A stretch of 64,000 bases of DNA from Chlorobiaceae bacterium. GTDB taxonomy: Bacteria > Bacteroidota > Chlorobiia > Chlorobiales > Chlorobiaceae. Position 1 is the first letter of the stretch, and each line of letters opens with the position of its first letter. The notes under the pieces were generated by a model that was not told the origin of the DNA, made no database searches, and was given only the letters and a program-made list of their open reading frames with translations. The position numbers and the translations under genes were made by a program. This document shows positions 36,439 to 44,747 of the stretch, piece after piece. Location: assembly GCA_013335115.1 (NCBI GenBank), contig JAAXWQ010000001.1, positions 310,001 to 374,000 on the forward strand, given 5' to 3'.

Positions 36439-37740
36439 TCAGATCTTGAGGCGGCGCATCGAGCGCAGCTTGTCGAGCACGTTCTTGTTGACGTTGAGCT
36501 CCATCGCCTCCTGCTCGACGGGGTTGTCCCTGAAGACCACCCTGAGCAGGTTGTCCTCGCGGATGAACTTGTCCATCTCAAGGCTGTAGAGGGCCCTCGG
36601 CAAGGTGATGATCCTCTGGGCGCGGTCGACGGTGACGATGATGTCCGTGCCCATGCGGTCGACCTTGACCTCCTCGGCATCCTTGAGGAAGGGGACGCGG
36701 ATGCAGAGTATCTCGCGGTGGTCGGAGGTCGCCTGGTTCTTCTGGCTCTCGATCCAGAAGTTCTTGCCGGAATAGAAGATCTTGTCTGGCTCCTGGTCGC
36801 CGAACACCATCTGGCTGATTTCGTAGAGGGCATCCGGGCCGATCGGCTCGGTGCGCTGCAGGTGGCAGCGGAAGACCGGAGTCGGGTAGAAGGAGTTGTC
36901 GATCTCCAGAAGGTACTTGGTGTGCAGGTCGGACCAGAACTCGAAGTACTCGCCTACCGTCTTCGATGTCGGCAGGATCTTGTTGATCACGATGCCGTCG
37001 ATATTGATACCGTAAAGGTGCACGAAGGTGTAGGCGCGCTTGGTCTCGAGGATGGAGAGCTTCTCGGGGTTCAGCACGAGCCGGAAGGTCACCTCCGGGC
37101 TCAGGATGAAGCGGTTGATATCCTCCATCTGCTTGAGCAGCACGTTCACCTCGTTGAAGAAATCGTCGTCCGGGATGGAGTTGCCGGAAAGCGGCCTGGC
37201 CAGCGACGACATGCTCTTGTAAAGCTTGAAGAACTGCTTGCCCATGTTGCCGCCGATGATGATCTCCGGATAGGCGAGGAGCCGCAGCGTGTTGCCGGTC
37301 GGGGAGGTATCGAGCACGATCGCGTCCCACCTGCCGGACTGCGCTTCGTCGACGAGCCTTGAGAGGGCGAAGATCTCGTCGAGGCCGGGCTGCGTGGTGA
37401 GTTCGGAGGCAATGCCGCTATCAAGCCCCTGATTCTTGTACGACGAGGAGACGAACTTCTGGAAGCCCGACATGTTCTTCTTCAGCTCGTAGATCGTATC
37501 GACCTCAAGGCCGTAGAGGTTCCGCTCGATCTTCAACGGCTCGTTCCGGCTGATCTGCACGTTGAACACGTCGGAAAGCGAGTGTGCCGGGTCGGAAGAC
37601 ATGATCAGCACGCGTTTGCCCTGGCGGGCGAGCGCGACGGCGGTGGACGACGAGACGGTGGTCTTGCCTGTCCCCCCCTTGCCTGAATAGATGATGATCC
37701 TCGGCCGGGACTGGTTTTCGGTTAAATCCCTCGACGTCAT
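36439..37740 (-). CDS. ArsA-type P-loop ATPase with C-terminal HSP20-like domain
   Basis: 433 residues. An ArsA/Get3-family ATPase with the deviant Walker A SGKGGTGKTT (19-28), the switch SSDPAHSLSDVF (49-60) and the A-loop-like VLDTSPTGNTLRLL. The last ~80 residues (REILCIRVPFLKDAEEVKVD through LRVVF) resemble the HSP20-like ArsA tail found in cyanobacteria and green sulfur bacteria. The two Cys pairs of arsenite-responsive ArsA are not evident, so arsenite transport is unlikely; a role in delivering membrane proteins or in photosystem/chlorosome assembly is only a suggestion. AAAGGAG seven bases before ATG 37740 fixes the start. Confidence 0.88.
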   Translation of the reverse strand: MTSRDLTENQSRPRIIIYSGKGGTGKTTVSSSTAVALARQGKRVLIMSSDPAHSLSDVFNVQISRNEPLKIERNLYGLEVDTIYELKKNMSGFQKFVSSSYKNQGLDSGIASELTTQPGLDEIFALSRLVDEAQSGRWDAIVLDTSPTGNTLRLLAYPEIIIGGNMGKQFFKLYKSMSSLARPLSGNSIPDDDFFNEVNVLLKQMEDINRFILSPEVTFRLVLNPEKLSILETKRAYTFVHLYGINIDGIVINKILPTSKTVGEYFEFWSDLHTKYLLEIDNSFYPTPVFRCHLQRTEPIGPDALYEISQMVFGDQEPDKIFYSGKNFWIESQKNQATSDHREILCIRVPFLKDAEEVKVDRMGTDIIVTVDRAQRIITLPRALYSLEMDKFIREDNLLRVVFRDNPVEQEAMELNVNKNVLDKLRSMRRLKI

Positions 37741-37828
37741 GCGACACTCCTTTTCTGCAGCGTTGATACGTGGCAGGGCACGGCACCCGGCCGTCACCCA
37801 TGACCTTGAAGGTATGATATTTCCCCTG

Positions 37829-38413
37829 TTAGATAAAATGAATCTTTTTGGAGAGCGCATCTTCGAGCTGCAGCATATACGCTTCGTGGTCGACCTCCTC
37901 GGCACCAAGCAGCTGCAGGTGCGGGTTCATGATCTGGGCGTCGAGCAGGCGGTAGCCTCGGTGTCGCAACTGCCCGACAAGGTGGGCGAAGGCGACCTTC
38001 GAAGCATCGGGCCTGCGGGAGAACATCGATTCGCCGAAAAATGCGCCGCCCATCGCCAGGCCGTAGAGGCCGCCCGAGAGCTCCCCGTCCTGCCAGGACT
38101 CGACGCTGTGGGCAATCCCCAGGCGATGCAGCCTGACGAACACCTCGATGATCTCTTCGGATATCCAGGTCTCCTCTCCGTACGCCCTCGGCATCGCGCA
38201 GCTCCGGATCACCCCTTCGAAGTCGGTGTCGATCCTGACGCTGAACCGCTCCTCGCGCAGGGTCCGGAGAAGCGACCTCGCCGGGCGCCAGGAGTCGATC
38301 GGCACGACCGCCCTGCGGTAGGGCTGGCACCAGCTGACCTCGCCTTCGCGGGACTCGGCCATCGGGAAGAATCCATGCCGGTAGGCGCGGAGGAGGTCCT
38401 CGACCCTGATCAT
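37829..38413 (-). CDS. aat: Leucyl/phenylalanyl-tRNA-protein transferase
   Basis: 194 residues. Aat adds Leu or Phe to proteins bearing N-terminal Lys/Arg, marking them for ClpS/ClpAP degradation. Family signatures are clear: LLRAYRHGFFPMAE at the N-terminus, SVESWQDGELSGGLYGLAMGG in the centre, and FGESMFSRRPDASKVAFAHL. The length is slightly short relative to proteobacterial Aat, mostly in the N-terminal domain. It lies 33 bases after a glycosyltransferase gene and 88 before the ArsA-type gene. Confidence 0.95.
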   Translation of the reverse strand: MIRVEDLLRAYRHGFFPMAESREGEVSWCQPYRRAVVPIDSWRPARSLLRTLREERFSVRIDTDFEGVIRSCAMPRAYGEETWISEEIIEVFVRLHRLGIAHSVESWQDGELSGGLYGLAMGGAFFGESMFSRRPDASKVAFAHLVGQLRHRGYRLLDAQIMNPHLQLLGAEEVDHEAYMLQLEDALSKKIHFI

Positions 38414-38446
38414 GGCTTTTCCCTCGGCAACGGCCCGGCCTTTAGC

Positions 38447-39499
38447 TCATCCATGCCACCCGTCCCCTGAATCGTTGTCCTGCCATGCCGCGTCGGTGAA
38501 GGTCCGAATGTCGTCCCAGCGGCCGGAGCTGATCCATTCCGAGATGTAGTCGACGGTCCGGCGGTAGTTGCGCGGGGGAATGCCGGGCTGGCCGAGCCAG
38601 TGGTTCAGGACGTCGTGGTCGAGCCGGTGCATGGCCATGCCGTAGCCGAGCTCCACCATCGCCAGCGCGTTCGACGCCTGCTCGATCTGGCCGTCAAGCG
38701 GACGGAGCAGCAGCTTCTTGCCGAGATGCAGCGCTTCTCCCGGAAGCTCGAAGCCGGCATTGCAAACCACACCGGAACACTCCATCAGATCACGCAGGAA
38801 CCCTTCGCGGGAATAGCTCCTGAAATGGAGGTGCCCGTAATCGAAGCCCTCTTTCACCTTACCGTAGATAAAGAACTCGAACTCCTTGAAGGGCTGGACG
38901 AAGGCATCGACGTCCTCGAGCTCCTCGAAGGGCAGGTAGACCAGGACCTTCTCCGGCTGTTCGGGGGGCCGCGACGCGCGGTAGAGCGTCTCGGGGATGA
39001 CCGGGGGGAAAATCGGCTGGTCGAAATGGTGCCAGTGCAGGCCCGCGTTGTATCGGGCCGGGGCGAAATTGAGCAGCGTGTATTTTTCAAACATATTGCC
39101 CCTGACGACCGGGATATTGAACGGGAAAGCGTACTGGTGGCCGAATCCTACGCTGGGGATCCCTTTCATGCGCGCTGCCATCGCGGTGACGGGTTCGAAA
39201 TCGGTGACCACCAGGTCGACACCGGCCATGTCGAGGCTGAGGACGTCGGAAGTGAGTGTGAGGAGATCGAGGTGGAACATCGTCTCGATATAGTTCATCC
39301 GGCCACGATACGTCACAAGCGTCAGTCCCTTCAGGACACGGTAGGGCTGGAAAACCTCGACCTCCCGGAGTTCATCCTCCCTGCGACCGCTGATGACGAC
39401 CTGCACATCGTGGCCGTCATCCCTGAGCTTCCTGACCAGCTCCCTGCTGCGGCTGATATGGCCGTTTCCCGTTCCCTGGACACCGAAAAGGATTTTCAT
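38447..39499 (-). CDS. MJ1255/VC2487-type glycosyltransferase
   Basis: 350 residues of a GT-B fold. The N-terminus MKILFGVQGTGNGHISRSRE is the glycine-rich motif of the MurG/UDP-glycosyltransferase superfamily, and the C-terminal half has the donor-site stretch CSGVVCNAGFELPGEALHLG with LLLRPLDGQIEQASNA. It matches the uncharacterised family PF13528-like proteins (MJ1255/VC2487). Acceptor and donor are unknown. No obvious partner gene adjoins it; aat follows on the same strand. Confidence 0.82.
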   Translation of the reverse strand: MKILFGVQGTGNGHISRSRELVRKLRDDGHDVQVVISGRREDELREVEVFQPYRVLKGLTLVTYRGRMNYIETMFHLDLLTLTSDVLSLDMAGVDLVVTDFEPVTAMAARMKGIPSVGFGHQYAFPFNIPVVRGNMFEKYTLLNFAPARYNAGLHWHHFDQPIFPPVIPETLYRASRPPEQPEKVLVYLPFEELEDVDAFVQPFKEFEFFIYGKVKEGFDYGHLHFRSYSREGFLRDLMECSGVVCNAGFELPGEALHLGKKLLLRPLDGQIEQASNALAMVELGYGMAMHRLDHDVLNHWLGQPGIPPRNYRRTVDYISEWISSGRWDDIRTFTDAAWQDNDSGDGWHG

Positions 39500-39644
39500 G
39501 CACTGCGCTGTTTAAAACCATGGGGAGGTGCCACCTGCCAACCGGCAGGTTGATCAATAGCCCTTTATATCCTTAAAAATACGATTTTAACGCGCACCTT
39601 GAAAACGTCTCCTTTGCGACCCCGGCCTGGCGCTCACCGCGAAA

Positions 39645-39700
39645 TCGCAATCGATGGCGACCCCGATGGCGATAACGATAAGGATGGCGATGTTGATGAC
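39645..39700. repeat. Low-complexity GATGGCGA-type tract downstream of pcrA
   Basis: On the plus strand the unit GATGGCGA or close variants recurs four times between 39652 and 39691 (GATGGCGACCCCGATGGCGA followed by TAACGATAAGGATGGCGATG). It lies in the 3' spacer of the minus-strand helicase gene. No start codon supports a small protein in either direction. Confidence 0.45.
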
Positions 39701-39715
39701 ACGCCTGCAAAATCC

Positions 39716-41956
39716 TCAGACGATTTTCAGGTTGGCATACTGCACCATCAGCGTCTTTTCCCCAGCCGTGCGGAAACCGATCCTCACCTTCTGCTTCGAC
39801 CCGCTCCCCTGCACGTCGATCACCGTGCCAGGGCCGAAGATCGCATGGTGCACCTTCGTTCCCGCACGAAGGGCGCTTTTCTGCTGCGGGGTTGCCGAAG
39901 GGGCGGAGGATTGCCCCTGGCGCTGCACGGGAAGCGACCTGGCCGGCACGGGCGGCGGCCCGGAGCCGAACACCGGCCGGCCGGCCATGGCCGAAGCGGC
40001 GACCTTCTTCGGGCTTTCGGAGAGGCGCCGCCCACCCTCGGTGCAGACGATGTCGGGATCGATCTCGTTGATGAAGGTCGAACGCAGGCACATCTGCTGC
40101 TGGCCGAACTGGTACCGACTCTGGGCCCACGAAAGGAAGAGCTTCTCGCGCGCCCTGGTGATGGCCACGTAGAAGAGCCTGCGCTCTTCTTCGAGCAAGG
40201 CGGGTTCATAGGCGTTGAGCGGGAAGAGCTTCTCCTCCATGCCGGTGACGAACACCACCGGGAACTCGAGCCCCTTGGCCGCATGGATCGTCATGAGCGA
40301 CACGTAGTTGTCCGAATCCTGCACCTCGTCGTAGTCCGATGCGAGCGAGATAGTCGACAGGAAGTCGGAGAGCGTGGCGTTATCGGGGTTGTGGTCCGAA
40401 AAATCCCTCGCCATCGAGAGCAGTTCCTTCAGGTTCTCGCAGCGCGCGAGGGCTTCCGGGGTGTTCTCGGCCTGCAGGAGCGAGAGCAGCGAAGTCATGT
40501 CGTACAGCAGCGAAAGCACATCGTAGGCCGTCCCGCCCGCAGCCTTCTCCTTCAGGGTCTCGACGAGCGCCGCAAACTCCTTCAGGGCATGCACGAGCCT
40601 TGACTGGAAGCCGCCCTCGTCAGCCCGGCGGATTGCATCGTAGAGCGACATCCCGCCCGCCTCGGCGAACTCCTTCAGCTTCGAGATGCTCACATCGCCG
40701 ATCTTGCGAGGCGGAAAGTTGATCACCCGAAGGAGCGACTCGCCATCCCGGTCGTTCATCACCAGGCGCAGGTAGGCCACGGCGTCCTTGATCTCCTTGC
40801 GCTTGTAGAAGGAGACGCTGCCGAAGATCCGGTACGGGATGCGGTTCTGGCGCATGACGTCCTCAATCACCCTCGACTGCGCGTTGGTGCGGTAGAAGAT
40901 GGCGAAGGCCCGGAAATGGTAGCCCTTGGAGAGGTGCAGCTGGCGGATGTAGTCCCCGACCTTCTCGGCCTCGCGCCGTTCGTTGTAGGCTTCGATGAGC
41001 GTCAGCGGCTCTCCGGTGCCCGCGTTGGCCACCAGCTCCTTTTTGATCTGCCGCTGGTTGTTCTTGATGACGCTGTTTGCCGCATCGAGGATGGTCTTGG
41101 TGCTGCGGTAGTTGTCGACCAGCTTGATGAGCTTCGCGTCCTGGTAGTCTTCCTGGAAGTTGAGCATGTTGCTGATATCCGCGCCGCGCCAGGAATAGAT
41201 CGACTGGGCGTCGTCGCCCACCACGAAGATGTTGCGGTGCTTCTCCGAGAGCATCCTGGCCACCAGGTACTGCGCACGGTTGGTGTCCTGGTACTCGTCG
41301 ATCAGGAGGTACCTGAAATAGTCCTGAAGCTGGTCGAGCAGGGCCGGCTGCTCGCCGAACAGCTCGATCGGCTTGATGAGCAGGTCGTCGAAATCGAGGG
41401 CGTTGTTCTCGCGGAGCTTCTGCACGTATTTCTCGTAGACCAGTGCCGTCTTCTGCTGCTGGTAATCGCCGGCTTTGCGATGGAACTCCGGAGGCAGCAC
41501 GAAACCGTTCTTGGCCTTGCTGATCATCGAATGGACCAGGTTGACCGGAAGGGTGTCGGGCGACAGGTTCAGCTCCTGCATGCACTGCTTGACGAGGCTC
41601 TTGCTGTCGTCCGCGTCGAAGATGGAGAAGTTCCGGTCGTAGCCGATCAGGTGGATGTAGCTCCGGAGCAGGCGGGCGAAAACCGAATGGAAGGTACCCA
41701 CCCAGAGGCTTGAGGAGCTTCCCTGGCGGAGGATGCCGTCGATCCTGTGGCGCATCTCCCCCGCCGCCTTGTTGGTGAAGGTCAGCGCAAGGATGTTCTG
41801 GGAAGGGACCTCGACGTTCCTGATCAGGTGGGCGATGCGGTAGGTGATGACCCTGGTCTTGCCGGAGCCGGCACCGGCAAGCACCATCACCGGCCCCTCG
41901 GTCGCAAGCACGGCCTCACGCTGGACTTCGTTGAGTTCCCGGAGAAAATCTGTCAA
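39716..41956 (-). CDS. pcrA: UvrD/PcrA-type DNA helicase
   Basis: 746 residues of superfamily 1A helicase, acting in nucleotide-excision and mismatch repair and in clearing recombination intermediates. Motifs are in order: Q-motif LNEVQREAV, Walker A AGAGSGKT (27-34), Ia LTFTNKAAGEM, II DEYQDTNRAQY, III GDDAQSIYSWRGA, IV, V MTIHAAKGLEF, VI VAITRARE. The C-terminal ~60 residues form a Tudor-like fold (VHHAIFGPGTVIDVQG). The family N-terminus demands a start near TTG 41956; the longer open frame to 42184 would add 76 unlike residues. A palindrome lies 65-81 bases upstream. Confidence 0.93.
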   Translation of the reverse strand: MTDFLRELNEVQREAVLATEGPVMVLAGAGSGKTRVITYRIAHLIRNVEVPSQNILALTFTNKAAGEMRHRIDGILRQGSSSSLWVGTFHSVFARLLRSYIHLIGYDRNFSIFDADDSKSLVKQCMQELNLSPDTLPVNLVHSMISKAKNGFVLPPEFHRKAGDYQQQKTALVYEKYVQKLRENNALDFDDLLIKPIELFGEQPALLDQLQDYFRYLLIDEYQDTNRAQYLVARMLSEKHRNIFVVGDDAQSIYSWRGADISNMLNFQEDYQDAKLIKLVDNYRSTKTILDAANSVIKNNQRQIKKELVANAGTGEPLTLIEAYNERREAEKVGDYIRQLHLSKGYHFRAFAIFYRTNAQSRVIEDVMRQNRIPYRIFGSVSFYKRKEIKDAVAYLRLVMNDRDGESLLRVINFPPRKIGDVSISKLKEFAEAGGMSLYDAIRRADEGGFQSRLVHALKEFAALVETLKEKAAGGTAYDVLSLLYDMTSLLSLLQAENTPEALARCENLKELLSMARDFSDHNPDNATLSDFLSTISLASDYDEVQDSDNYVSLMTIHAAKGLEFPVVFVTGMEEKLFPLNAYEPALLEEERRLFYVAITRAREKLFLSWAQSRYQFGQQQMCLRSTFINEIDPDIVCTEGGRRLSESPKKVAASAMAGRPVFGSGPPPVPARSLPVQRQGQSSAPSATPQQKSALRAGTKVHHAIFGPGTVIDVQGSGSKQKVRIGFRTAGEKTLMVQYANLKIV

Positions 41957-42020
41957 AGGTACTGAAGGATTACAGGTTAGCGGTGGAGCGTCCCCCGATG
42001 TGGCCGGGGCAGGGAAAATC

Positions 42021-42037
42021 GTACGGAAATTTCGTAC
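42021..42037. promoter_or_regulatory. Near-perfect palindrome upstream of pcrA, possible operator
   Basis: GTACGGAAATTTCGTAC is a 16-base perfect palindrome (GTACGAAATTTCGTAC) apart from one inserted G. It lies between pcrA and the pterin dehydratase gene, in the promoter-proximal region of pcrA. The regulator is unknown; a damage-response repressor is one possibility. Confidence 0.4.
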
Positions 42038-42193
42038 AACTTTACCCCAATTACAACCATCTTCATGCAAAACATCCCCGACCATCCGGAAATGCCGAAG
42101 ATCGGCCCCGCACGCAGGAGTGCGGCATGCGCACCCGACCCGGTCGGAGAGTCGGGAGCCCCGCAACGTCGAATCCGCCAGCAAGCCGGCCGC

Positions 42194-42526
42194 TCAGACC
42201 CGGTCGGTCTTTGCCGCCATGATGAAGTCGTTCAGGTGCAAACCGCCGATAGCGTGGGTCCACCAGCTGACGGTCACGCGGCCCCACTCCACCAGGAGTG
42301 CGGGATGATGCCCTTCGGCCTCGGCAAGCCTGCCGACCTTGACGGCAAATTCCATGGCCTCGTTGAAGCCGGCAAAGGTGAACACTTTCGACAGGCGGTT
42401 CACCCCGCCATCGGCGATCACCTCCCAACCGGGCACGCTCGCGCGATGCAGGTCGATCTCTTCCGCCCCCAATGGCGTGGCCGCCCCGGAGCAGGGCACG
42501 CAATGTCTGGTTTCCAGGTTTGTCAT
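42194..42526 (-). CDS. Pterin-4a-carbinolamine dehydratase
   Basis: 110 residues of the PCD/DCoH family, which dehydrates 4a-hydroxytetrahydropterin. The active-site signature is complete: EGHHPALLVEW, then TVSWWTHAIGGLHLNDF. GAGGG seven bases before ATG 42526 fixes the start. No aromatic amino-acid hydroxylase is encoded nearby; stand-alone copies in bacteria are thought to serve other pterin or molybdopterin roles, which cannot be resolved here. Confidence 0.93.
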   Translation of the reverse strand: MTNLETRHCVPCSGAATPLGAEEIDLHRASVPGWEVIADGGVNRLSKVFTFAGFNEAMEFAVKVGRLAEAEGHHPALLVEWGRVTVSWWTHAIGGLHLNDFIMAAKTDRV

Positions 42527-42697
42527 GCTTGTCCCTCGCTGTTTTGCTGAAAGGGGGAAAAAAAAAGAACGCCTTGAAGCGGGACAGAGTTGCATCCCTC
42601 CGGCAGCATACCGGCAGGAAAACCGAAGGAATTGATTTTTCGTTTTTATATTGTGAGTTACAGTCTCTTTCATCTGCAACAGGCACCACGACTCCCC

Positions 42698-44152
42698 ATG
42701 TTTCCTCTTGTCTACGAAATCAACACGAGAGTGTGGCTGAAAGAGCTCTCAGGCAAACTCGGCCGGACCATTACCCTCGAAGAGGTGCCGGACCAGGAGA
42801 TCGAGCTCTTCAGCGAGGCCGGTTTCGACATCGTCTGGCTGATGGGGGTCTGGAAGCCGAGCAGGTACAGCACCGCCATCTCCGCCTCGCACGGTGGCCT
42901 GAGGTCAGACTTCCTGGAGCACCTCAAGGACCTGCTGCCGGAAGATATCGTCGGCTCGCCGTATGCGATCCCGTCTTACGAGGTGAACGACTCCCTTGGC
43001 GGCTGTGCCGGCCTCCTGTCGTTCCGCAAGCGGCTTGCCGACCGCGGCATCCGGATCATGCTCGATTTCGTTCCGAACCACATGGCCCTCGACAACCGCT
43101 GGCTGCCGGAGCATCCCGACTTTTTCGTCAACATCTCGAAGCACGAACAGTGCCAGGATCCCCGCTCATGCTACGAATATGCGCGAGGGAAGTACCTGGC
43201 CCACGGCAGGGACCCCTATTTCCCGCCATGGACCGACACCCTGCAGCTGAACTACGCGAACCCGGCCACCCACGAAATGATGATCCACAACCTGTCGCAC
43301 ATCAGCGACATGTGCGACGCGGTCAGGTGCGACATGGCGATGCTGATGCTGAAGGATATCTTCAACACGACATGGGGAAAGCTCGGCGGAAAGATGACCG
43401 AAGAGTTCTGGCCAAAAGCCATCCAGGCGGTCAAGAAAAAGCACCCTGAATTCCTGTTTCTGGGCGAGTCGTACTGGAACCGGGAATGGGACCTGCAGCA
43501 GAAAGGGTTCGACTTTACCTACGACAAGCCCTTCTACGATTACCTCGGGAGCTCGCCGGTCAATGTGATGAAGCTCAAGGACCACCTGATGGCCGACTGG
43601 AACTACCAGAAGAAACTGTGCCGCTTCATCGAGAACCATGACGAGATCCGCGCTTCGGAACGGTTCGGCCCAAACCACGCCGTCGCAGCCCTTGTCCTGC
43701 TGACCACGCCGGGTATGCATCTGGTCCACCAGGGACAGCTGACCGGCCTGAAGAAAAAAATCCCCGTCCAGCTATTGAGGCATGCCAAAGAGCCGACCCA
43801 CAAGTCCCTGCTCCACCTGTACCTGATGCTGTTCGCATTCAGGTCCGAGGCAATCCTGCAGGAGGGACGACTCGAATGGCTGGAACTGAACGCGAACGGC
43901 GAGTCGCTGTGCTTCGGCTACTGCCGGTCGCTGGAGGAGAGCCACGCATTCGTGCTGGCCAATTTTTCTGCCACGGGCATCGAGGCGCAATTCCGCCACC
44001 CTGCCCTTGCAGGCCTGTCCGGCGAGGCATGCACGACCTTCACCACCCGATTCCCCGAGCCTGCACACGAGATGAAAATCTCCGACTCGACCCTGAACAT
44101 CCGACTGGCCCCCCATGAAGGAACACTCATCATGGTGCACAAGGAGCATTAA
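42698..44152 (+). CDS. GH13-family alpha-amylase-like enzyme
   Basis: 484 residues of the alpha-amylase superfamily, without signal peptide, so cytoplasmic. Conserved regions: I, MLDFVPNHMALD; II, AVRCDMAM with the nucleophile Asp212; III, FLFLGESYWN with the acid/base Glu257; IV, FIENHDEIRAS with Asp315. Residue Cys211 occupies the position between Arg210 and Asp212. The catalytic set is complete, so activity on alpha-glucans or maltosyl compounds is expected, but the subfamily and the reaction (hydrolysis, transfer, trehalose/maltose chemistry) cannot be fixed. ATG 42698 starts at MFPLVYEINTRVWL, the first barrel strand. Confidence 0.88.
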   Translation: MFPLVYEINTRVWLKELSGKLGRTITLEEVPDQEIELFSEAGFDIVWLMGVWKPSRYSTAISASHGGLRSDFLEHLKDLLPEDIVGSPYAIPSYEVNDSLGGCAGLLSFRKRLADRGIRIMLDFVPNHMALDNRWLPEHPDFFVNISKHEQCQDPRSCYEYARGKYLAHGRDPYFPPWTDTLQLNYANPATHEMMIHNLSHISDMCDAVRCDMAMLMLKDIFNTTWGKLGGKMTEEFWPKAIQAVKKKHPEFLFLGESYWNREWDLQQKGFDFTYDKPFYDYLGSSPVNVMKLKDHLMADWNYQKKLCRFIENHDEIRASERFGPNHAVAALVLLTTPGMHLVHQGQLTGLKKKIPVQLLRHAKEPTHKSLLHLYLMLFAFRSEAILQEGRLEWLELNANGESLCFGYCRSLEESHAFVLANFSATGIEAQFRHPALAGLSGEACTTFTTRFPEPAHEMKISDSTLNIRLAPHEGTLIMVHKEH

Positions 44153-44199
44153 CCTTGCAGCGCACCGGCAGCGCCGCCACTGCCGGCAACCCTGACGGC

Positions 44200-44228
44200 C
44201 CATTATCCATTATCAATTGTCCATTACC
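44200..44228. repeat. AT-rich short repeat CCATTAT/CCATTAC
   Basis: CATTATCCATTATCAATTGT followed by CCATTACCC lies just upstream of the yjbQ start. CCATTA-type heptamers occur three times, and the tract is much more AT-rich than the flanking genes. It looks like a dispersed intergenic repeat rather than a promoter. Confidence 0.45.
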
Positions 44229-44230
44229 CG

Positions 44231-44659
44231 ATGTCCTACCACATCGCCACCATATCCTGCCGGACCGAAAAGCCGATCGACATCATCGATATCACTGGCG
44301 ACGTCCGCTCGGCCCTTGAGAAAACGGGACTCCGGCAGGGCACGGTCACGGTGCTCAGCCGCCATACCACCGCCTGCATCAACATCAACGAGCAGGAACC
44401 AAGGCTGGTCCAGGATATGGTCACCTTCCTGAAAAGGCTGGTGCCGAGGGACGGGGACTACCAGCACAACCTGGAGCCGATCGACGGCAGGGACAACGCC
44501 CACGCCCACCTGATCGGCCTGTTCATGAACAGTACCGAAACCATACCCTTCGCCGAAGGCCGCATGCTGCTCGGCGAGTGGCAGTCGATCTTCCTCGTCG
44601 AACTCGACGGCCCCCGCAACGAGCGCCAGGTGCTCCTGCAGATCCAGGGGGAGGCTTGA
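44231..44659 (+). CDS. yjbQ: YjbQ-family (UPF0047) protein
   Basis: 142 residues of the UPF0047/YjbQ family. Typical segments are present: GTVTVLSRHTTACININEQE, a histidine-rich centre around QHNLEPIDGRDNAHAHL, and the C-terminal RMLLGEWQSIFLVELDGPR. Some family members have weak thiamine-phosphate-synthase activity as a secondary function; the physiological role is unsettled. No ribosome site is apparent before ATG 44231, which directly follows an AT-rich repeat. Confidence 0.9.
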   Translation: MSYHIATISCRTEKPIDIIDITGDVRSALEKTGLRQGTVTVLSRHTTACININEQEPRLVQDMVTFLKRLVPRDGDYQHNLEPIDGRDNAHAHLIGLFMNSTETIPFAEGRMLLGEWQSIFLVELDGPRNERQVLLQIQGEA

Positions 44660-44747
44660 CAGAAGGAACCGAACGACGTAATTCGTGGTTGACTATCCAC
44701 ATAAGTATCGAAGAAATCCTGCCGTAACCACCCATCCAAGCCACTCC

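Noticed and set aside
39600-39718. Small hydrophobic protein read after the pcrA stop
   Set aside because: The frame is continuous with pcrA after its stop, lacks any start codon and derives from the simple repeat.
41957-42184. N-terminal extension of the PcrA/UvrD frame
   Set aside because: The added residues are unlike the family, and the Q-motif begins right after TTG 41956.
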